From NCBI GenBank assembly GCA_038731975.1, contig JAVYQJ010000001.1, positions 1-64,000 of the forward strand: a stretch of DNA of 64,000 nt, in the 5' to 3' direction. The DNA comes from Thermofilaceae archaeon. Its GTDB lineage: Archaea > Thermoproteota > Thermoprotei > Thermofilales > Thermofilaceae. Under the pieces are notes generated by a model. That model had not been told where the DNA came from. It saw only the letters and a program-made list of their open reading frames with translations, and did not search any database. Within the stretch, counting starts at the first letter, position 1, and every line of letters starts with the position of its first letter. A program made the translations under genes and the position numbers. Positions 34,451-45,513 of the stretch are shown one piece after another.

Positions 34451-35544
34451 AACGTCAGGAACTTGGGGAAAGAGGTTAAAACTTCAGGGCCTTGCTCGGT
34501 CACGAGCACAATGTCCTCGACTCGAATGCCGAAGGCTCCATAGACGTAGATGCCGGGCTCTACGGTAACCACGTCGCCGGGGAGAAGGGATGTAGTTGCT
34601 TCAGCATTTAGGTAGGGTTCCTCGTGAATATCTAAACCTAAGCCATGACCTAAGCCGTGGTTAAAGTACATCAAGAGCTTCTCGCGCCTTAGCGTTTCGA
34701 CAGCCGTCATATGAACCTCGCGCGCCTGAACCCCGGGCTTTATAACCTCGATTGCGCGCTCTTGCGCCTTAAGCACTGCCCAGAACTTGCCCTGGAACTT
34801 ACCATCGCATCCGCCGTAGGTAAGAGTTCTGGTAAGATCGGAACAGTAACCATCAACTCTAGCCCCCAGATCTATCTTTACAGGATCGCCGCGCCTCAAC
34901 TTCCGGAGCGAAGGTTTAGCGTGAGGATGAGCGGAGTGTTCGCCAAAGGCTACTATCGGCGGGAAAGATGGCTCACACCCGCATCTCATGATGCAACTCG
35001 TGATCTCTGCTGCCACCTCAGCTTCAGTAATGCCCGTTTCTAACATTGTGATCGCTTTTGCTAAAGCCCGTTCCGCAACTCTGGCAGCGCTTCGGAGAGC
35101 CTCCACTTCGGAGGGATCTTTCCTCCTCCGAAGGGTCAAGAAATCCTTTGTCAGGTCGACGCCGGCAGAACCGAGTTCTTCCTCCAGCCTTCTACGGGCC
35201 TCCTGTGAAAGGCCTGCATACCCCCATCTCCCCTTTCCAGCGCCTTCGAGCAGCTTCTTAAGAGCGTCGTAAAACCCCCCCAGAATCGCGTTCTCGTACT
35301 CAGCTACTTCTCCCTCCTTAAGATACGTGAAGTGTTTACCAAGCTTGGCCTCATCTAAAGTTCTTGTGAACTCCAGCCTTGAAGAAAGCGTAACAATATC
35401 GTCGAAATTGACTATGGCTGCCGAAGGAGCATCGCTCCCTATCAGGTACTGGATGTTAGATGAACCCATCACTATGAGAGTGTTCAACCCCTTCTCGGCT
35501 AACAGCTCCCTCACTCTTGAAAGGTGCGTTGAAAAGTCCACCAC
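34447..35544 (-). CDS. pepQ: M24 family Xaa-Pro dipeptidase/aminopeptidase
   Basis: The 365-residue protein has a creatinase-like N-domain and a pita-bread catalytic domain. Metal ligands are visible: two Asp in KIDLGARVDGYCSDLTRT, His in HGLGHGLGLDIHEEP, Glu in TVEPGIYV and Glu in RVEDIVLV. It cleaves X-Pro dipeptides or peptides. The first gene of a probable three-gene operon with DUF99 and mtnA. Start at GTG/ATG region 35544, family N-terminus intact. Confidence 0.88.
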   Translation of the reverse strand: MVDFSTHLSRVRELLAEKGLNTLIVMGSSNIQYLIGSDAPSAAIVNFDDIVTLSSRLEFTRTLDEAKLGKHFTYLKEGEVAEYENAILGGFYDALKKLLEGAGKGRWGYAGLSQEARRRLEEELGSAGVDLTKDFLTLRRRKDPSEVEALRSAARVAERALAKAITMLETGITEAEVAAEITSCIMRCGCEPSFPPIVAFGEHSAHPHAKPSLRKLRRGDPVKIDLGARVDGYCSDLTRTLTYGGCDGKFQGKFWAVLKAQERAIEVIKPGVQAREVHMTAVETLRREKLLMYFNHGLGHGLGLDIHEEPYLNAEATTSLLPGDVVTVEPGIYVYGAFGIRVEDIVLVTEQGPEVLTSFPKFLTL

Positions 35545-35617
35545 AACATCTCGATAAGTGCCGGCCTAAAAACCCAATCCATTGTAGCACGAGCAAGGGC
35601 CCGTCTCTTAGTACGGA

Positions 35618-36607
35618 CTACTGCGGCGCTATCGAGGCTGCCAGTTCAACGTTAGCTGGGTTTAGCTCTAGGCATACACCGCAGTAATTGCAACCGGAGA
35701 CGAAGCCTTCCTCACGTATGAGCCCGTATGGGCAGAAACGAGCTCCCTCACGAGCATACACCTTTAGCTTCCTGCTAATCGATCTCCATGACAAGGGTAT
35801 ACCGCTGCTACGTGAGGGTCCTGTGTAGGATAGCCATGAGAGCATGTAGGTTACGTCGTACAGCCGTATGGGCACGATCGAAGATAGGATGTTCTGTTCA
35901 ACCTGAGTTACGCAAGCTAAGCTTACGTCTAGTGACGTCAGCTCCTCAGCGACGCCTAAGAGCAGCGTTGTGGAAACATGTGGGGAGTGTAACCTAAAGA
36001 AGTGCTGGCCGAGTTTGTACACCAGGTTGGGCGTGAGAACCAGCGCTGATGCCCCAGAATCTATGACCATCTTACTCAAGCTCACGAGGCTTGTGCTCGC
36101 AGCATTTATCTTGAGCGTTAAAGGAGTCTTCAATAGTGCGCTAAGCTCCTTAGCGAGCTCAATTATGTATGCTAGATCCTTTCCAGCAAGTAGGCAGGAC
36201 AGGTTCACGTCGAGCTCTACCGCATCCACCCCCCTGCCTACTCTCTCGATGAGCTCCTCAGCCTCCTTGAGGCTCCTAACCGCTATTGATAGAACCCTCC
36301 TCGCTTCGGTGGGTACCGCGTTCAGAAGGGCTTGAATCTCCTCAACTTGCGAGCTTAAGGGACGCGTTAATGCGAACGCGCCCCCCGAGTCCACGGATAA
36401 GAGCTTAAACCTGGTATAGGCATTTGACGAGCTATAAAGTGGATCCACGATGGAGACGGTAGGTGTGAAGACTATAGACGCCCCGTTGGCAACCGCGTCT
36501 CTCACCATGAGAGTAGATGCTACCTCAACTTCGCTGCTCAAGCCCCACGCACTTCTCAGCTGTAACCCAGCAAAACGAGGCAAGATCCTCTCAAGCCATT
36601 TGACCAT
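35618..36607 (-). CDS. Dihydroorotate dehydrogenase-like TIM barrel, divergent
   Basis: The 329-residue protein has the strand-helix rhythm of an FMN TIM barrel: VDAVELDVNLSC near residue 127, LTLKINAAST near residue 159, SGASALVLTPN near residue 182 and a C-terminal CPYGLIREEGFVSGCNYCGVCLELNP. These resemble DHOD or dihydropyrimidine dehydrogenase-type domains, but the usual FMN-phosphate and NSSSP-like motifs are weak. The C-terminal cysteines (CNYCGVC) might bind an iron-sulfur cluster. It is single between the M24 operon and CDC48. An inactive or altered-function paralogue is possible. Confidence 0.6.
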   Translation of the reverse strand: MVKWLERILPRFAGLQLRSAWGLSSEVEVASTLMVRDAVANGASIVFTPTVSIVDPLYSSSNAYTRFKLLSVDSGGAFALTRPLSSQVEEIQALLNAVPTEARRVLSIAVRSLKEAEELIERVGRGVDAVELDVNLSCLLAGKDLAYIIELAKELSALLKTPLTLKINAASTSLVSLSKMVIDSGASALVLTPNLVYKLGQHFFRLHSPHVSTTLLLGVAEELTSLDVSLACVTQVEQNILSSIVPIRLYDVTYMLSWLSYTGPSRSSGIPLSWRSISRKLKVYAREGARFCPYGLIREEGFVSGCNYCGVCLELNPANVELAASIAPQ

Positions 36608-36713
36608 TCAGGAGGATTTAAAACTGCTACTGGCTTCGTGCGCTAACATGTGTACGCTCAACTCCCGCCTAAACTTCTAGTGCTCAGCTCCGTGAAGCTG
36701 AACGTGAAACATC

Positions 36714-38942
<2,229 letters not shown>

Positions 38943-40091
38943 TTACGCCACGATTTCGATGGTATCCAAATCATTTAATTCGAAATCTATACCAACTTTT
39001 ACGGGATTAAACCTAAACCTGCGCTCATTCCACACTAGGGCGTATTTGAATTCTTTGACTAAACGACTGTGAATTCTCTCCGCTACGTCAACCACTCGCG
39101 CTCCCCGCCGCAGGACCAGTGGTTTCTTGCTGACCTCTCCATCCTTGGAGGTGTACACGCGAATTAGGTTGAGGCTTCGGAAGAGGTGCTCGCCGATCGC
39201 ATCCTTCAACTCCTCCGAGTTGGTACCGTCAAAGCACAGCACTTTCGTCCAGCTCGCGGCGTCCCTAACTATGGCTAGAGTTTTTGCGCTGCGATCAAGC
39301 TTCGTCACAATTACCACCGACGGCTTGTACGCGGTAGACTCGAGAATAGCGGCTTCTACATCGTCGAGAGAGGCATCGTCTGTGAGCCAGACCAGCGCGT
39401 GGTAGATTCCGTAATCGCGCAGCAAGTTCGCTACCTCGTTTACGCGCAGTCGGCCACCGATGACGCTCACACCCCCACTGCCCCTACGCTCTATCACAAC
39501 TTTCCTCCTCTCCTCTTTGAGAGCTATTCCCCTGTTGCGCAGCATGCTTTCCAGCATAGATAGCTGAGAGAGGGGGTCTTGCTCACCGTCAATCACCAAG
39601 GCTATCGCGTCGGCGTTGTAAGCCAGCGAAAGCGGCAAGCTGTTTCGCGATGAACCCTCTGAAGGAACGAGGGAGGGGGTGTCAACTACCTGGATCTCGA
39701 CGCCGCCATCCCAGATCATCATTCCAGGCTGAGGCTTCTCCGTCTCAAACGGTATCTCACTGCAAGGAACTTCAACGCCGGTCAACGCTTTGAAAAGGGT
39801 GCTCTTCCCCGAGTTTGGAAACCCCAGCAGCACCAACTGGATATCCCCCTCCTTCTCAACGAAAAGGGAACGTCCTCTCCCACTGCTCTTACGCTTAGTT
39901 TTCTCGAGCTCTATCTCTTCCCTCAAGCGCGCGATCTGACGTCGAACCTGCATCAGAAGCTTCTCCGTACCCTTATGGCGCGGAACGGTTGACATAAACT
40001 CGATCAGTGCCTGCAGGCGCTCTTCCTTCGTTCTGGCCATCTCAACCTTCTTCCACGCCGCCTTGGCTTGAGGAGGAAGGTTTGCCGGCAT
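38943..40091 (-). CDS. OBG/DRG-family GTPase with TGS domain
   Basis: The 382-residue protein has an N-terminal helical region, a G domain (G1 GFPNSGKSTL, G3 DTPSLVP, G4 TKLD) and a C-terminal TGS domain (LRRGARVVDVAERIH). This is the DRG/Rbg-like architecture, associated with translation. The G4 motif TKLD replaces NKxD. It shares a promoter-poor gap with the upstream miniprotein region, and lies 60 bp from CDC48. Confidence 0.85.
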   Translation of the reverse strand: MPANLPPQAKAAWKKVEMARTKEERLQALIEFMSTVPRHKGTEKLLMQVRRQIARLREEIELEKTKRKSSGRGRSLFVEKEGDIQLVLLGFPNSGKSTLFKALTGVEVPCSEIPFETEKPQPGMMIWDGGVEIQVVDTPSLVPSEGSSRNSLPLSLAYNADAIALVIDGEQDPLSQLSMLESMLRNRGIALKEERRKVVIERRGSGGVSVIGGRLRVNEVANLLRDYGIYHALVWLTDDASLDDVEAAILESTAYKPSVVIVTKLDRSAKTLAIVRDAASWTKVLCFDGTNSEELKDAIGEHLFRSLNLIRVYTSKDGEVSKKPLVLRRGARVVDVAERIHSRLVKEFKYALVWNERRFRFNPVKVGIDFELNDLDTIEIVA

Positions 40092-40120
40092 TTCAAAGCA
40101 TATCTAGGTTACTACCTTAA

Positions 40121-40294
40121 GTGTCTTTGCGTGCCCCCTGGTCTGTGATGCAGCAGTTCCTAGAGTGCGCTTTCAAAAGAGGATTGGGTCACGCAGCCAA
40201 AGGCTGGTACTCACCCGACGGTGAGAGAGGGTTGAATGGGCATCCAGAGGCCAAAACCGAGAGAATGTGTGGAAGCTCGGACTACTATGCATGA
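40121..40294 (+). other. Short open frame of unclear status
   Basis: A 57-codon frame from GTG 40121 (ATG 40148 inside) ends TGA at 40292-40294. Its product is rich in G, R and polar residues (KGWYSPDGERGLNGHPEAK). No TATA-like box or ribosome-binding site stands before it. It could be a remnant of a larger gene or chance. An inverted repeat CTCACC-CGAC-GGTGAG (40210-40225) lies inside. Confidence 0.2.
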
Positions 40295-40302
40295 ATGATA
40301 CC

Positions 40303-40310
40303 AATAAAAT
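40303..40310 (+). promoter_or_regulatory. TATA box of the 40333 miniprotein
   Basis: ATAAAATA is centred about 26 bp before GTG 40333. Confidence 0.5.
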
Positions 40311-40332
40311 ACACGTATGATTAGGGTATTAC

Positions 40333-40485
40333 GTGAAGAGTAAGATCCTGATCGGGGCTCTGGCGTTGGCGCTGGGCTTATTGACTGGAGGGCTTGAAGG
40401 CCTGATACTGGCAGCCGTGGTTGTCCTACTGTTAGCAATTCCCAACCACAGAAGTAAAAGGTACATAATAAGGATTGTAGCCTAA
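40333..40485 (+). CDS. 50-residue single-pass membrane miniprotein
   Basis: A short reading frame below the usual gene-calling length. From GTG 40333 it encodes a basic start (KSK), about 30 hydrophobic residues (LIGALALALGLLTGG, LILAAVVVLLLAIP) forming one or two helices, and a basic tail (HRSKRYIIRIV). The TATA box at 40303-40310 is at the correct distance for a leaderless start. Function unknown. Confidence 0.6.
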   Translation: MKSKILIGALALALGLLTGGLEGLILAAVVVLLLAIPNHRSKRYIIRIVA

Positions 40486-40561
40486 TTTTTCTCGCCAGCT
40501 AATAATTTCAAAACATTCATTAAAGGTGGCTTAAAAAAGCCTTACTTGATGGGAGCAGCCT

Positions 40562-42082
40562 GTGAGTGAGCGATTCAAGCAGCTTAGCCCCTCAGAGTTC
40601 TTCTACCGGAACAGGGAGATAGCAGGTTTCTCGAACCCAGCAAGGGCTGTCTACCAGGCTGTCAGGGAGCTTGTGGAGAATGCATTCGACGCTACCGAAA
40701 TGCATGGCATCCTCCCTCTCATCACGATTCAGCTTAAGGAGGATTCCGAAGGTAGGGTCTTCCTTGCGGTCGAGGATAACGGCATTGGAATCTCGTCTCT
40801 CGAGGTGCCAAACGTCTTCGGCAGGGTCTTCTACGGGTCAAAGTACGTTTTGAGGCAAAGTAGGGGCGTGTTCGGCTTGGGAGTGAAGATGGCAGTTCTT
40901 TACGCGCAGATGACTACTGGTCAGCCGGTCAGAGTTAGAACTGCTACAAGGCGTTCGAAGTTCATCTACGAATTTGAAGTGATGATTAGCATCGAGAAGA
41001 ATGTCCCCATAATAAAGAGTATAAAAGTCTCAAAGAATGACTCAGGTTGGCATGGGACGCGAGTAGAGCTTGTACTTAGGGGGAACTGGAGTCAAGCCAA
41101 AAAGAGGGTGGAAGAGTACATAAGGCGGACGGCCCTCATAGCGCCTTACGCTACCATCATCTTTGAGGCACCTGACCTATCGTTGAAGTTTGAGCGTACG
41201 ATGAGCAAGCTTCCACCATCGCCAGTGGTAGGTAAACCTCACCCGAAGGGTGTGGACGTGGAGATGCTCAAAATGATGATAGAAAGTACGAAGAAGAGTG
41301 CAACACTACAGGAGTTTCTGATGGAGAACTTTGATGGGGTCGGAGCCGTCACGGCTGCGAAGTTCTGCGAGTGGGCAGGCTTTGATCCGAATGTTAAAAT
41401 AAGGAATTTGAAAAATGATGAAATAGAACTTTTAGCATCTAAAATGCAAGAGTTTAGTGGCTGGAGAAGGCCGAAAGCAAACATGTTATCTCCTCTTGGC
41501 GAAGAGCTTCTCATAGAAGGCGTAAAAACGGTTCTAAACCCTGAGTTCGTAACCGCCGTTTCAAGACCCCCCTCTTCATACGGTGGCTACCCCTTCATTG
41601 TCGAAGTCGCGCTAGCTTATGGAGGCGCGATAGCTCCGGTTGAAGCTCCGATGTTGCTAAGGTTCGCTAACAAGATACCGCTCCTATACGACGAAGGTGT
41701 AGATGTGTCAACGAAAGTAGTGCGCGATAAAATAGACTGGAGGATCTACAAAGTGGAGTTCCCCGCACCCTTAGCGATCGTGACACATGTATGTTCCACG
41801 AAAGTCCCCTTTAAAGGGGTTGGAAAGGAGGCAGTAGCTGACGTGCCCGAATTGGAGAGCGAGTTAGAAGCTGGAGTAAGGGAGTGCGCCCGAAGGCTGA
41901 GGCTTTACCTCTCTCGCTTAGAGAAGCAGCTGGAGGTGAAGCGGTGGGAAACAACGATTAGGAAGTACATCGATGATGTCGCCAGATCAACGAGTTACGT
42001 GACAGGCATTGACGAAAACGTGCTTCGAAGTAAACTGTATGACCTGGTTAGGAGCAAGGTTGCAAGGGGTGGTAGCCGGTGA
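40562..42082 (+). CDS. top6B: DNA topoisomerase VI subunit B
   Basis: The 506-residue ATPase subunit shows the GHKL motifs: ENAFDA (39-44), DNGIGIS (72-78) and GVFGLGVKM near residue 100, followed by the H2TH region and transducer domain. It captures the second DNA and drives strand passage in topoisomerase VI. GTG 40562 has GCTTAAAAAAG about 27 bp upstream. Stop codon overlaps the start of subunit A by 4 bp (GTGA), so both are translated in step. Confidence 0.96.
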   Translation: MSERFKQLSPSEFFYRNREIAGFSNPARAVYQAVRELVENAFDATEMHGILPLITIQLKEDSEGRVFLAVEDNGIGISSLEVPNVFGRVFYGSKYVLRQSRGVFGLGVKMAVLYAQMTTGQPVRVRTATRRSKFIYEFEVMISIEKNVPIIKSIKVSKNDSGWHGTRVELVLRGNWSQAKKRVEEYIRRTALIAPYATIIFEAPDLSLKFERTMSKLPPSPVVGKPHPKGVDVEMLKMMIESTKKSATLQEFLMENFDGVGAVTAAKFCEWAGFDPNVKIRNLKNDEIELLASKMQEFSGWRRPKANMLSPLGEELLIEGVKTVLNPEFVTAVSRPPSSYGGYPFIVEVALAYGGAIAPVEAPMLLRFANKIPLLYDEGVDVSTKVVRDKIDWRIYKVEFPAPLAIVTHVCSTKVPFKGVGKEAVADVPELESELEAGVRECARRLRLYLSRLEKQLEVKRWETTIRKYIDDVARSTSYVTGIDENVLRSKLYDLVRSKVARGGSR

Positions 42083-43203
42083 GAAACCTGATCGATCGTC
42101 ACAGGGCAGAGGCTTTAAAGGCGCTGGAAGAGGTTGGACGAAGGATCGCCTCTCAAGTATTGAACGGCGAGGAACCCTTTCTGGAAATACCTGTCAGAAC
42201 GCTAGCCAACGTAGTCTGGGATCCGAAGTCGAAGCTGCTGAAGTTAGGTTCGAAGAAGCTGAGGAGGGAGTTCCTCGATATGGGGGAAGCGAGGAGATTC
42301 ATGCAGACTGTCTTAATGCTCTCCCTGATCGTTAGGGCTATCCGAGAGGGGGACTACCCAACCATAAGGGACCTCTACTACGCAGGGAAACACACTTTGG
42401 AGTACGTTGACGAGTTCGGCAAGCCGAGAAGGGAGGAAACGTGGGACACGCAAAAGGAATCGGACTCCATTATTCAGGATCTAGAGGTGCTTACAGGACA
42501 TCTAAGGGAACACATGGGTATTCTGCATGATACTAAGGGCAAGATAGTTGGGCGCATCGTGATCCGATCGGGGACAGACACTATCGATTGTTCGCGCATG
42601 GGTGATGGTGCGTACTCCATCCCGCCGAACCCTGACTCGCTTGAGCTGCTCAGCGTAGACGCTGAGTATGTTTTGGTGATCGAGAAGGATGCGATATTCA
42701 ACAGGCTGAACAAGGAGAGGTTCTGGGAGAAGAACAGGTGCCTGCTGGTCACAGGTAAGGGGCAGCCGGATAGAAGTACGAGACGCATGGTAAGGAGGTT
42801 GTGGGAGGAGCACGGGCTTCCTGTGTACGTGCTCACAGACGCGGATCCTTACGGATTTTACATTTACAGCGTATACAGAAGCGGATCGATAACTCTCGGT
42901 TACGAAAGCGAGCGATTAGCAACTCCTGGAGCAAGGTTTCTTGGGCTCACTGTAACGGACATCTACGACTACAAGATACCGCGGAACTTCATCATAAAGG
43001 CGAAAGAGAGGGACTTGAAGAGGGCTCAGGAGCTCCTGAACTACCCTTGGTTTAGGGAATCTAAGGAATGGGTTAGGCAACTAAAACTATTCCTCGAGAA
43101 GCAGGAGAAGGTTGAGATCGAAGCACTCAGCGGTTACGGCTTCAAGTTCTTAACGGAGAAGTATCTTCCGGAGAAGTTGAGCACAGGCGCTTGGATCGAG
43201 TGA
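42079..43203 (+). CDS. top6A: DNA topoisomerase VI subunit A (Spo11-like)
   Basis: The 374-residue cleavage subunit contains the 5Y-CAP domain with [11 protein letters not shown] (the catalytic tyrosine is probably Tyr101, second of the pair) and the TOPRIM domain with VIEKDAIF and DADPYG metal-binding acids. Together with subunit B it makes double-strand breaks and relaxes supercoils; the archaeal protein is the ancestor-like relative of Spo11. GTG 42079 overlaps the stop codon of subunit B. Confidence 0.96.
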   Translation: MRNLIDRHRAEALKALEEVGRRIASQVLNGEEPFLEIPVRTLANVVWDPKSKLLKLGSKKLRREFLDMGEARRFMQTVLMLSLIVRAIREGDYPTIRDLYYAGKHTLEYVDEFGKPRREETWDTQKESDSIIQDLEVLTGHLREHMGILHDTKGKIVGRIVIRSGTDTIDCSRMGDGAYSIPPNPDSLELLSVDAEYVLVIEKDAIFNRLNKERFWEKNRCLLVTGKGQPDRSTRRMVRRLWEEHGLPVYVLTDADPYGFYIYSVYRSGSITLGYESERLATPGARFLGLTVTDIYDYKIPRNFIIKAKERDLKRAQELLNYPWFRESKEWVRQLKLFLEKQEKVEIEALSGYGFKFLTEKYLPEKLSTGAWIE

Positions 43204-43208
43204 TCAAT

Positions 43209-43268
43209 GTTCAGACAGCTGCGGGTCATCATTGCTTAAGGCTCGAGCATTCACCTCCATCATCACTG
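43209..43268 (-). ncRNA. Possible box C/D sRNA, antisense between top6A and SBDS
   Basis: Reading the minus strand: C box TGATGA (43260-43265), 12-nt guide TGGAGGTGAATG, degenerate D' CTCG, 12-nt spacer, C' TGATGA (43226-43231), 11-nt guide CCCGCAGCTGT, D CTGA (43211-43214). A T-rich element around 43288-43299 lies about 26 bp before the C box. The D' and spacer are imperfect, so this is a moderate call. Confidence 0.38.
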
Positions 43269-43320
43269 TTAACTCAGGTTTGAGGGCTCGTAAAAAATCT
43301 TCCCCTTGCGAGCTCAGCAC

Positions 43321-43330
43321 CTTTTATAAG
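43321..43330 (+). promoter_or_regulatory. TATA box of the SBDS-exosome operon
   Basis: CTTTTATAAG, near-palindromic, is centred about 29 bp before ATG 43355, the expected SBDS start. Confidence 0.6.
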
Positions 43331-43354
43331 CAGCTTCAAGGTACGGTTCACAGT

Positions 43355-44056
43355 ATGGGTTCAAAGAAGCTGGCTATCGCTAGGCTATCTAAAGGCGGTA
43401 AGAAGTTTGAGGTGGTTGTGGACGTGGAGAAGGCTTGGAAGTTCAAGGAGGGGGAGAACATAAGCATAAGGGAGATCGTTGAGAGCCCGCACGTCTACTA
43501 CGATGCACGGAAAGGGTTAAAGGCATCGCCCGAGGATCTACATGCGGTTTTCGGCACAGACGATGTAATCCGTGTCGCGGAGGTGATCATAAAACAGGGA
43601 GAGCTTCAACTTACGGCTGATCAACGGCGCGAGCTCATAGAGATGAAGAAGAGGCAGATCATCGAGTTCCTTTCACGCAACGCGATCGATCCTCGCACCA
43701 ATGCGCCTCACCCGCCGAAGAGGATAGAACTCGCGCTAGAGGAAGTCGGATTCCCAGTTGATCCCTTCAAGCCTGTTGAGGTGCAAGTCCAGGAGGCCAT
43801 AAAGGCCCTCAGCCGCGTTTTACCTCTGAAAATCGCTAAAGCCTTGCTCGCAGTCCGAGTTCCCCCACAGTACGCTGGTAAGACGTACACTGCTCTTAGC
43901 CGGCTTGGGAGGATTGTGAGAAGCGAATACTCTAGCGACGGGTCGTTAGTGGCGGAGCTCGAAGTGCCCGCAGGCTTAACAGAGAGCGTAATATCGCAGG
44001 TCGGCGCGATCACAAGGGGGGAGGGCGAGGTGAAGATTTTGAACATAGGTGGTTGA
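43355..44056 (+). CDS. SBDS/Sdo1 ribosome maturation protein
   Basis: The 233-residue protein from ATG 43355 shows the three SBDS domains: N-terminal FYSH domain ([33 protein letters not shown]), central helical domain ([20 protein letters not shown]) and C-terminal ferredoxin-like domain. The [15 protein letters not shown] block is a family signature. It helps release aIF6 from the large subunit. The frame upstream to 43232 is not conserved and would pass through the TATA box. It is followed by rrp4 after 3 bp. Confidence 0.95.
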   Translation: MGSKKLAIARLSKGGKKFEVVVDVEKAWKFKEGENISIREIVESPHVYYDARKGLKASPEDLHAVFGTDDVIRVAEVIIKQGELQLTADQRRELIEMKKRQIIEFLSRNAIDPRTNAPHPPKRIELALEEVGFPVDPFKPVEVQVQEAIKALSRVLPLKIAKALLAVRVPPQYAGKTYTALSRLGRIVRSEYSSDGSLVAELEVPAGLTESVISQVGAITRGEGEVKILNIGG

Positions 44057-44059
44057 AGC

Positions 44060-44758
44060 ATGCCATCCCTGTACGTGTCGAGTGGGCAGATAGTCGTGCC
44101 CGGGGAGCTTGTAGCAGAAGGGTCCTACGAGGTCAGCGGTCCGCACATGGTTAGCGGCAAGAAGTACTACGCCAAGGTTCTGAGCGTCGCTATAGTCGAG
44201 AAGCCGAGAAAGATTCGCTTGATCCCCCTGAAGCGGAGCTACATCCCCTCCGAAGGGGACCTCGTAGTGGGAAAAGTTATTGACGTTGGACCCACCTTCT
44301 GGCTCGTTGACATCAACTCACCCTACACAGCCATCCTTCAGGCTTCAGAGGTCTTCCCACGGCCTTCGCCATCTGCTAGGGATCTGACGGAGATCTTCCA
44401 AGTAGGAGATGTAGTAATCGCTAAAGTATTGTCGTTCGACTTCCTCCACGATCCTCTTCTGACCGTGAAGGAGTCGAAACTGGGTAAGATGGAGAAGGGT
44501 CTGCTGGTGGAAGTTCCGCCGACTCGTGTTTCTAGAGTCATCGGTAAGAAGGGTCAAGTTGCCGACTACCTTAAGGAAACCTTTGGTGTTGAACTAATCA
44601 TTGGGAGGAACGGGCGCGTAGTAATTATAGGTAGAGAAACTGATCGTGAGGCTGCGGCTGCTTATGTAATCAAGCGGTTGTGTGCAGAGCCGTACATCGA
44701 GGATCCTCTTGAGGCTGCAAAGAAACTCGTATCTTCCGCACTGGTAGGTAGGGGGTGA
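44060..44758 (+). CDS. rrp4: Exosome complex RNA-binding protein Rrp4
   Basis: The 232-residue cap subunit has an N-terminal beta domain, an S1 RNA-binding domain (GDLVVGKVIDVGPTFWLVDI) and a KH-like domain (RVIGKKGQVADYLKE). It sits on the hexamer of Rrp41/Rrp42 and feeds RNA in. Second gene of the SBDS-rrp4-rrp41-rrp42 operon, 3 bp after SBDS. Stop overlaps the start region of rrp41. Confidence 0.95.
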   Translation: MPSLYVSSGQIVVPGELVAEGSYEVSGPHMVSGKKYYAKVLSVAIVEKPRKIRLIPLKRSYIPSEGDLVVGKVIDVGPTFWLVDINSPYTAILQASEVFPRPSPSARDLTEIFQVGDVVIAKVLSFDFLHDPLLTVKESKLGKMEKGLLVEVPPTRVSRVIGKKGQVADYLKETFGVELIIGRNGRVVIIGRETDREAAAAYVIKRLCAEPYIEDPLEAAKKLVSSALVGRG

Positions 44759-44763
44759 AATCG

Positions 44764-45504
44764 ATGGCGGAAAAGGGTAAAGTTAAGCTATTGACGGATG
44801 ATGGGAGAAGGCTCGATGGGCGTGCGCTAAACGAGCTCCGAGCTTTCCGCATTGAAGCGGGAGTACTCAAAAACGCGGATGGGTCCGCCTACATAGAGTG
44901 GGGAAGGAATAAGATTATAGTGGCAGTTTATGGGCCCAGGGAGGTTCATCCACGCCACGAAGCTCTACCGGATAGAATGCTACTTAGATGCCGTTACTCG
45001 ATGCTACCCTTCTCCGTAGTCGAGGAGAGGAAGAGCCCCTCACCCACCCGAAGGGAGATAGAAATATCGAAGGTGATCAGGGAGGCCCTGGAGCCCGCTA
45101 TCTTCCTCGAGGAATACCCCAGGACGTCGGTCGATGTTTTCATCGAGGTTATCGAGGCAGATGGTAGTACAAGAGTTGCATCAATCACGGCTGCGGCCGT
45201 AGCTCTCGCCGACGCCGGCATACCAATGAGAGACCTGGTAGCAGGAGTCTCGATTGGAAAGATCGAAGGCAAGCTGGCAATCGACCTTAACGGTCTTGAG
45301 GATCAGCATGGTGAGGGCGACATGCCAATCGCTATGATGCCTAGGCTCAGGGAGGTGACGCTGCTACAGGCCGATGGAAGATTCACCCCAGAAGAGATCG
45401 TTCAGGCTCTCGAAATGGCGAGGGAGGCTGTAATGAAGCTTTACGAGGAGCAGCGGAGAGCTCTAAAAGAAAGGTATTCAAAAGTTAGTCTAGAGTACGA
45501 GTAG
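44764..45504 (+). CDS. rrp41: Exosome subunit Rrp41 (RNase PH fold, catalytic)
   Basis: The 246-residue catalytic subunit of the archaeal exosome. GVLKNADGSAYIEWGRNKIIV and RCRYSMLPFS are RNase PH signatures; the acidic catalytic segment GEGDMPIAM follows near residue 180, and the TLLQADGRF block is conserved. ATG 44764 is preceded by GGGGTGA, a Shine-Dalgarno, and starts 5 bp after the rrp4 stop. A GTG 44755 start overlapping rrp4 is possible. Confidence 0.95.
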   Translation: MAEKGKVKLLTDDGRRLDGRALNELRAFRIEAGVLKNADGSAYIEWGRNKIIVAVYGPREVHPRHEALPDRMLLRCRYSMLPFSVVEERKSPSPTRREIEISKVIREALEPAIFLEEYPRTSVDVFIEVIEADGSTRVASITAAAVALADAGIPMRDLVAGVSIGKIEGKLAIDLNGLEDQHGEGDMPIAMMPRLREVTLLQADGRFTPEEIVQALEMAREAVMKLYEEQRRALKERYSKVSLEYE

Positions 45505-45513
45505 GTGAGCTGA

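Noticed and set aside
40211-40438. 75-codon frame on the minus strand opposite the miniprotein
   Set aside because: Antisense shadow of the miniprotein; no start signals or domain.
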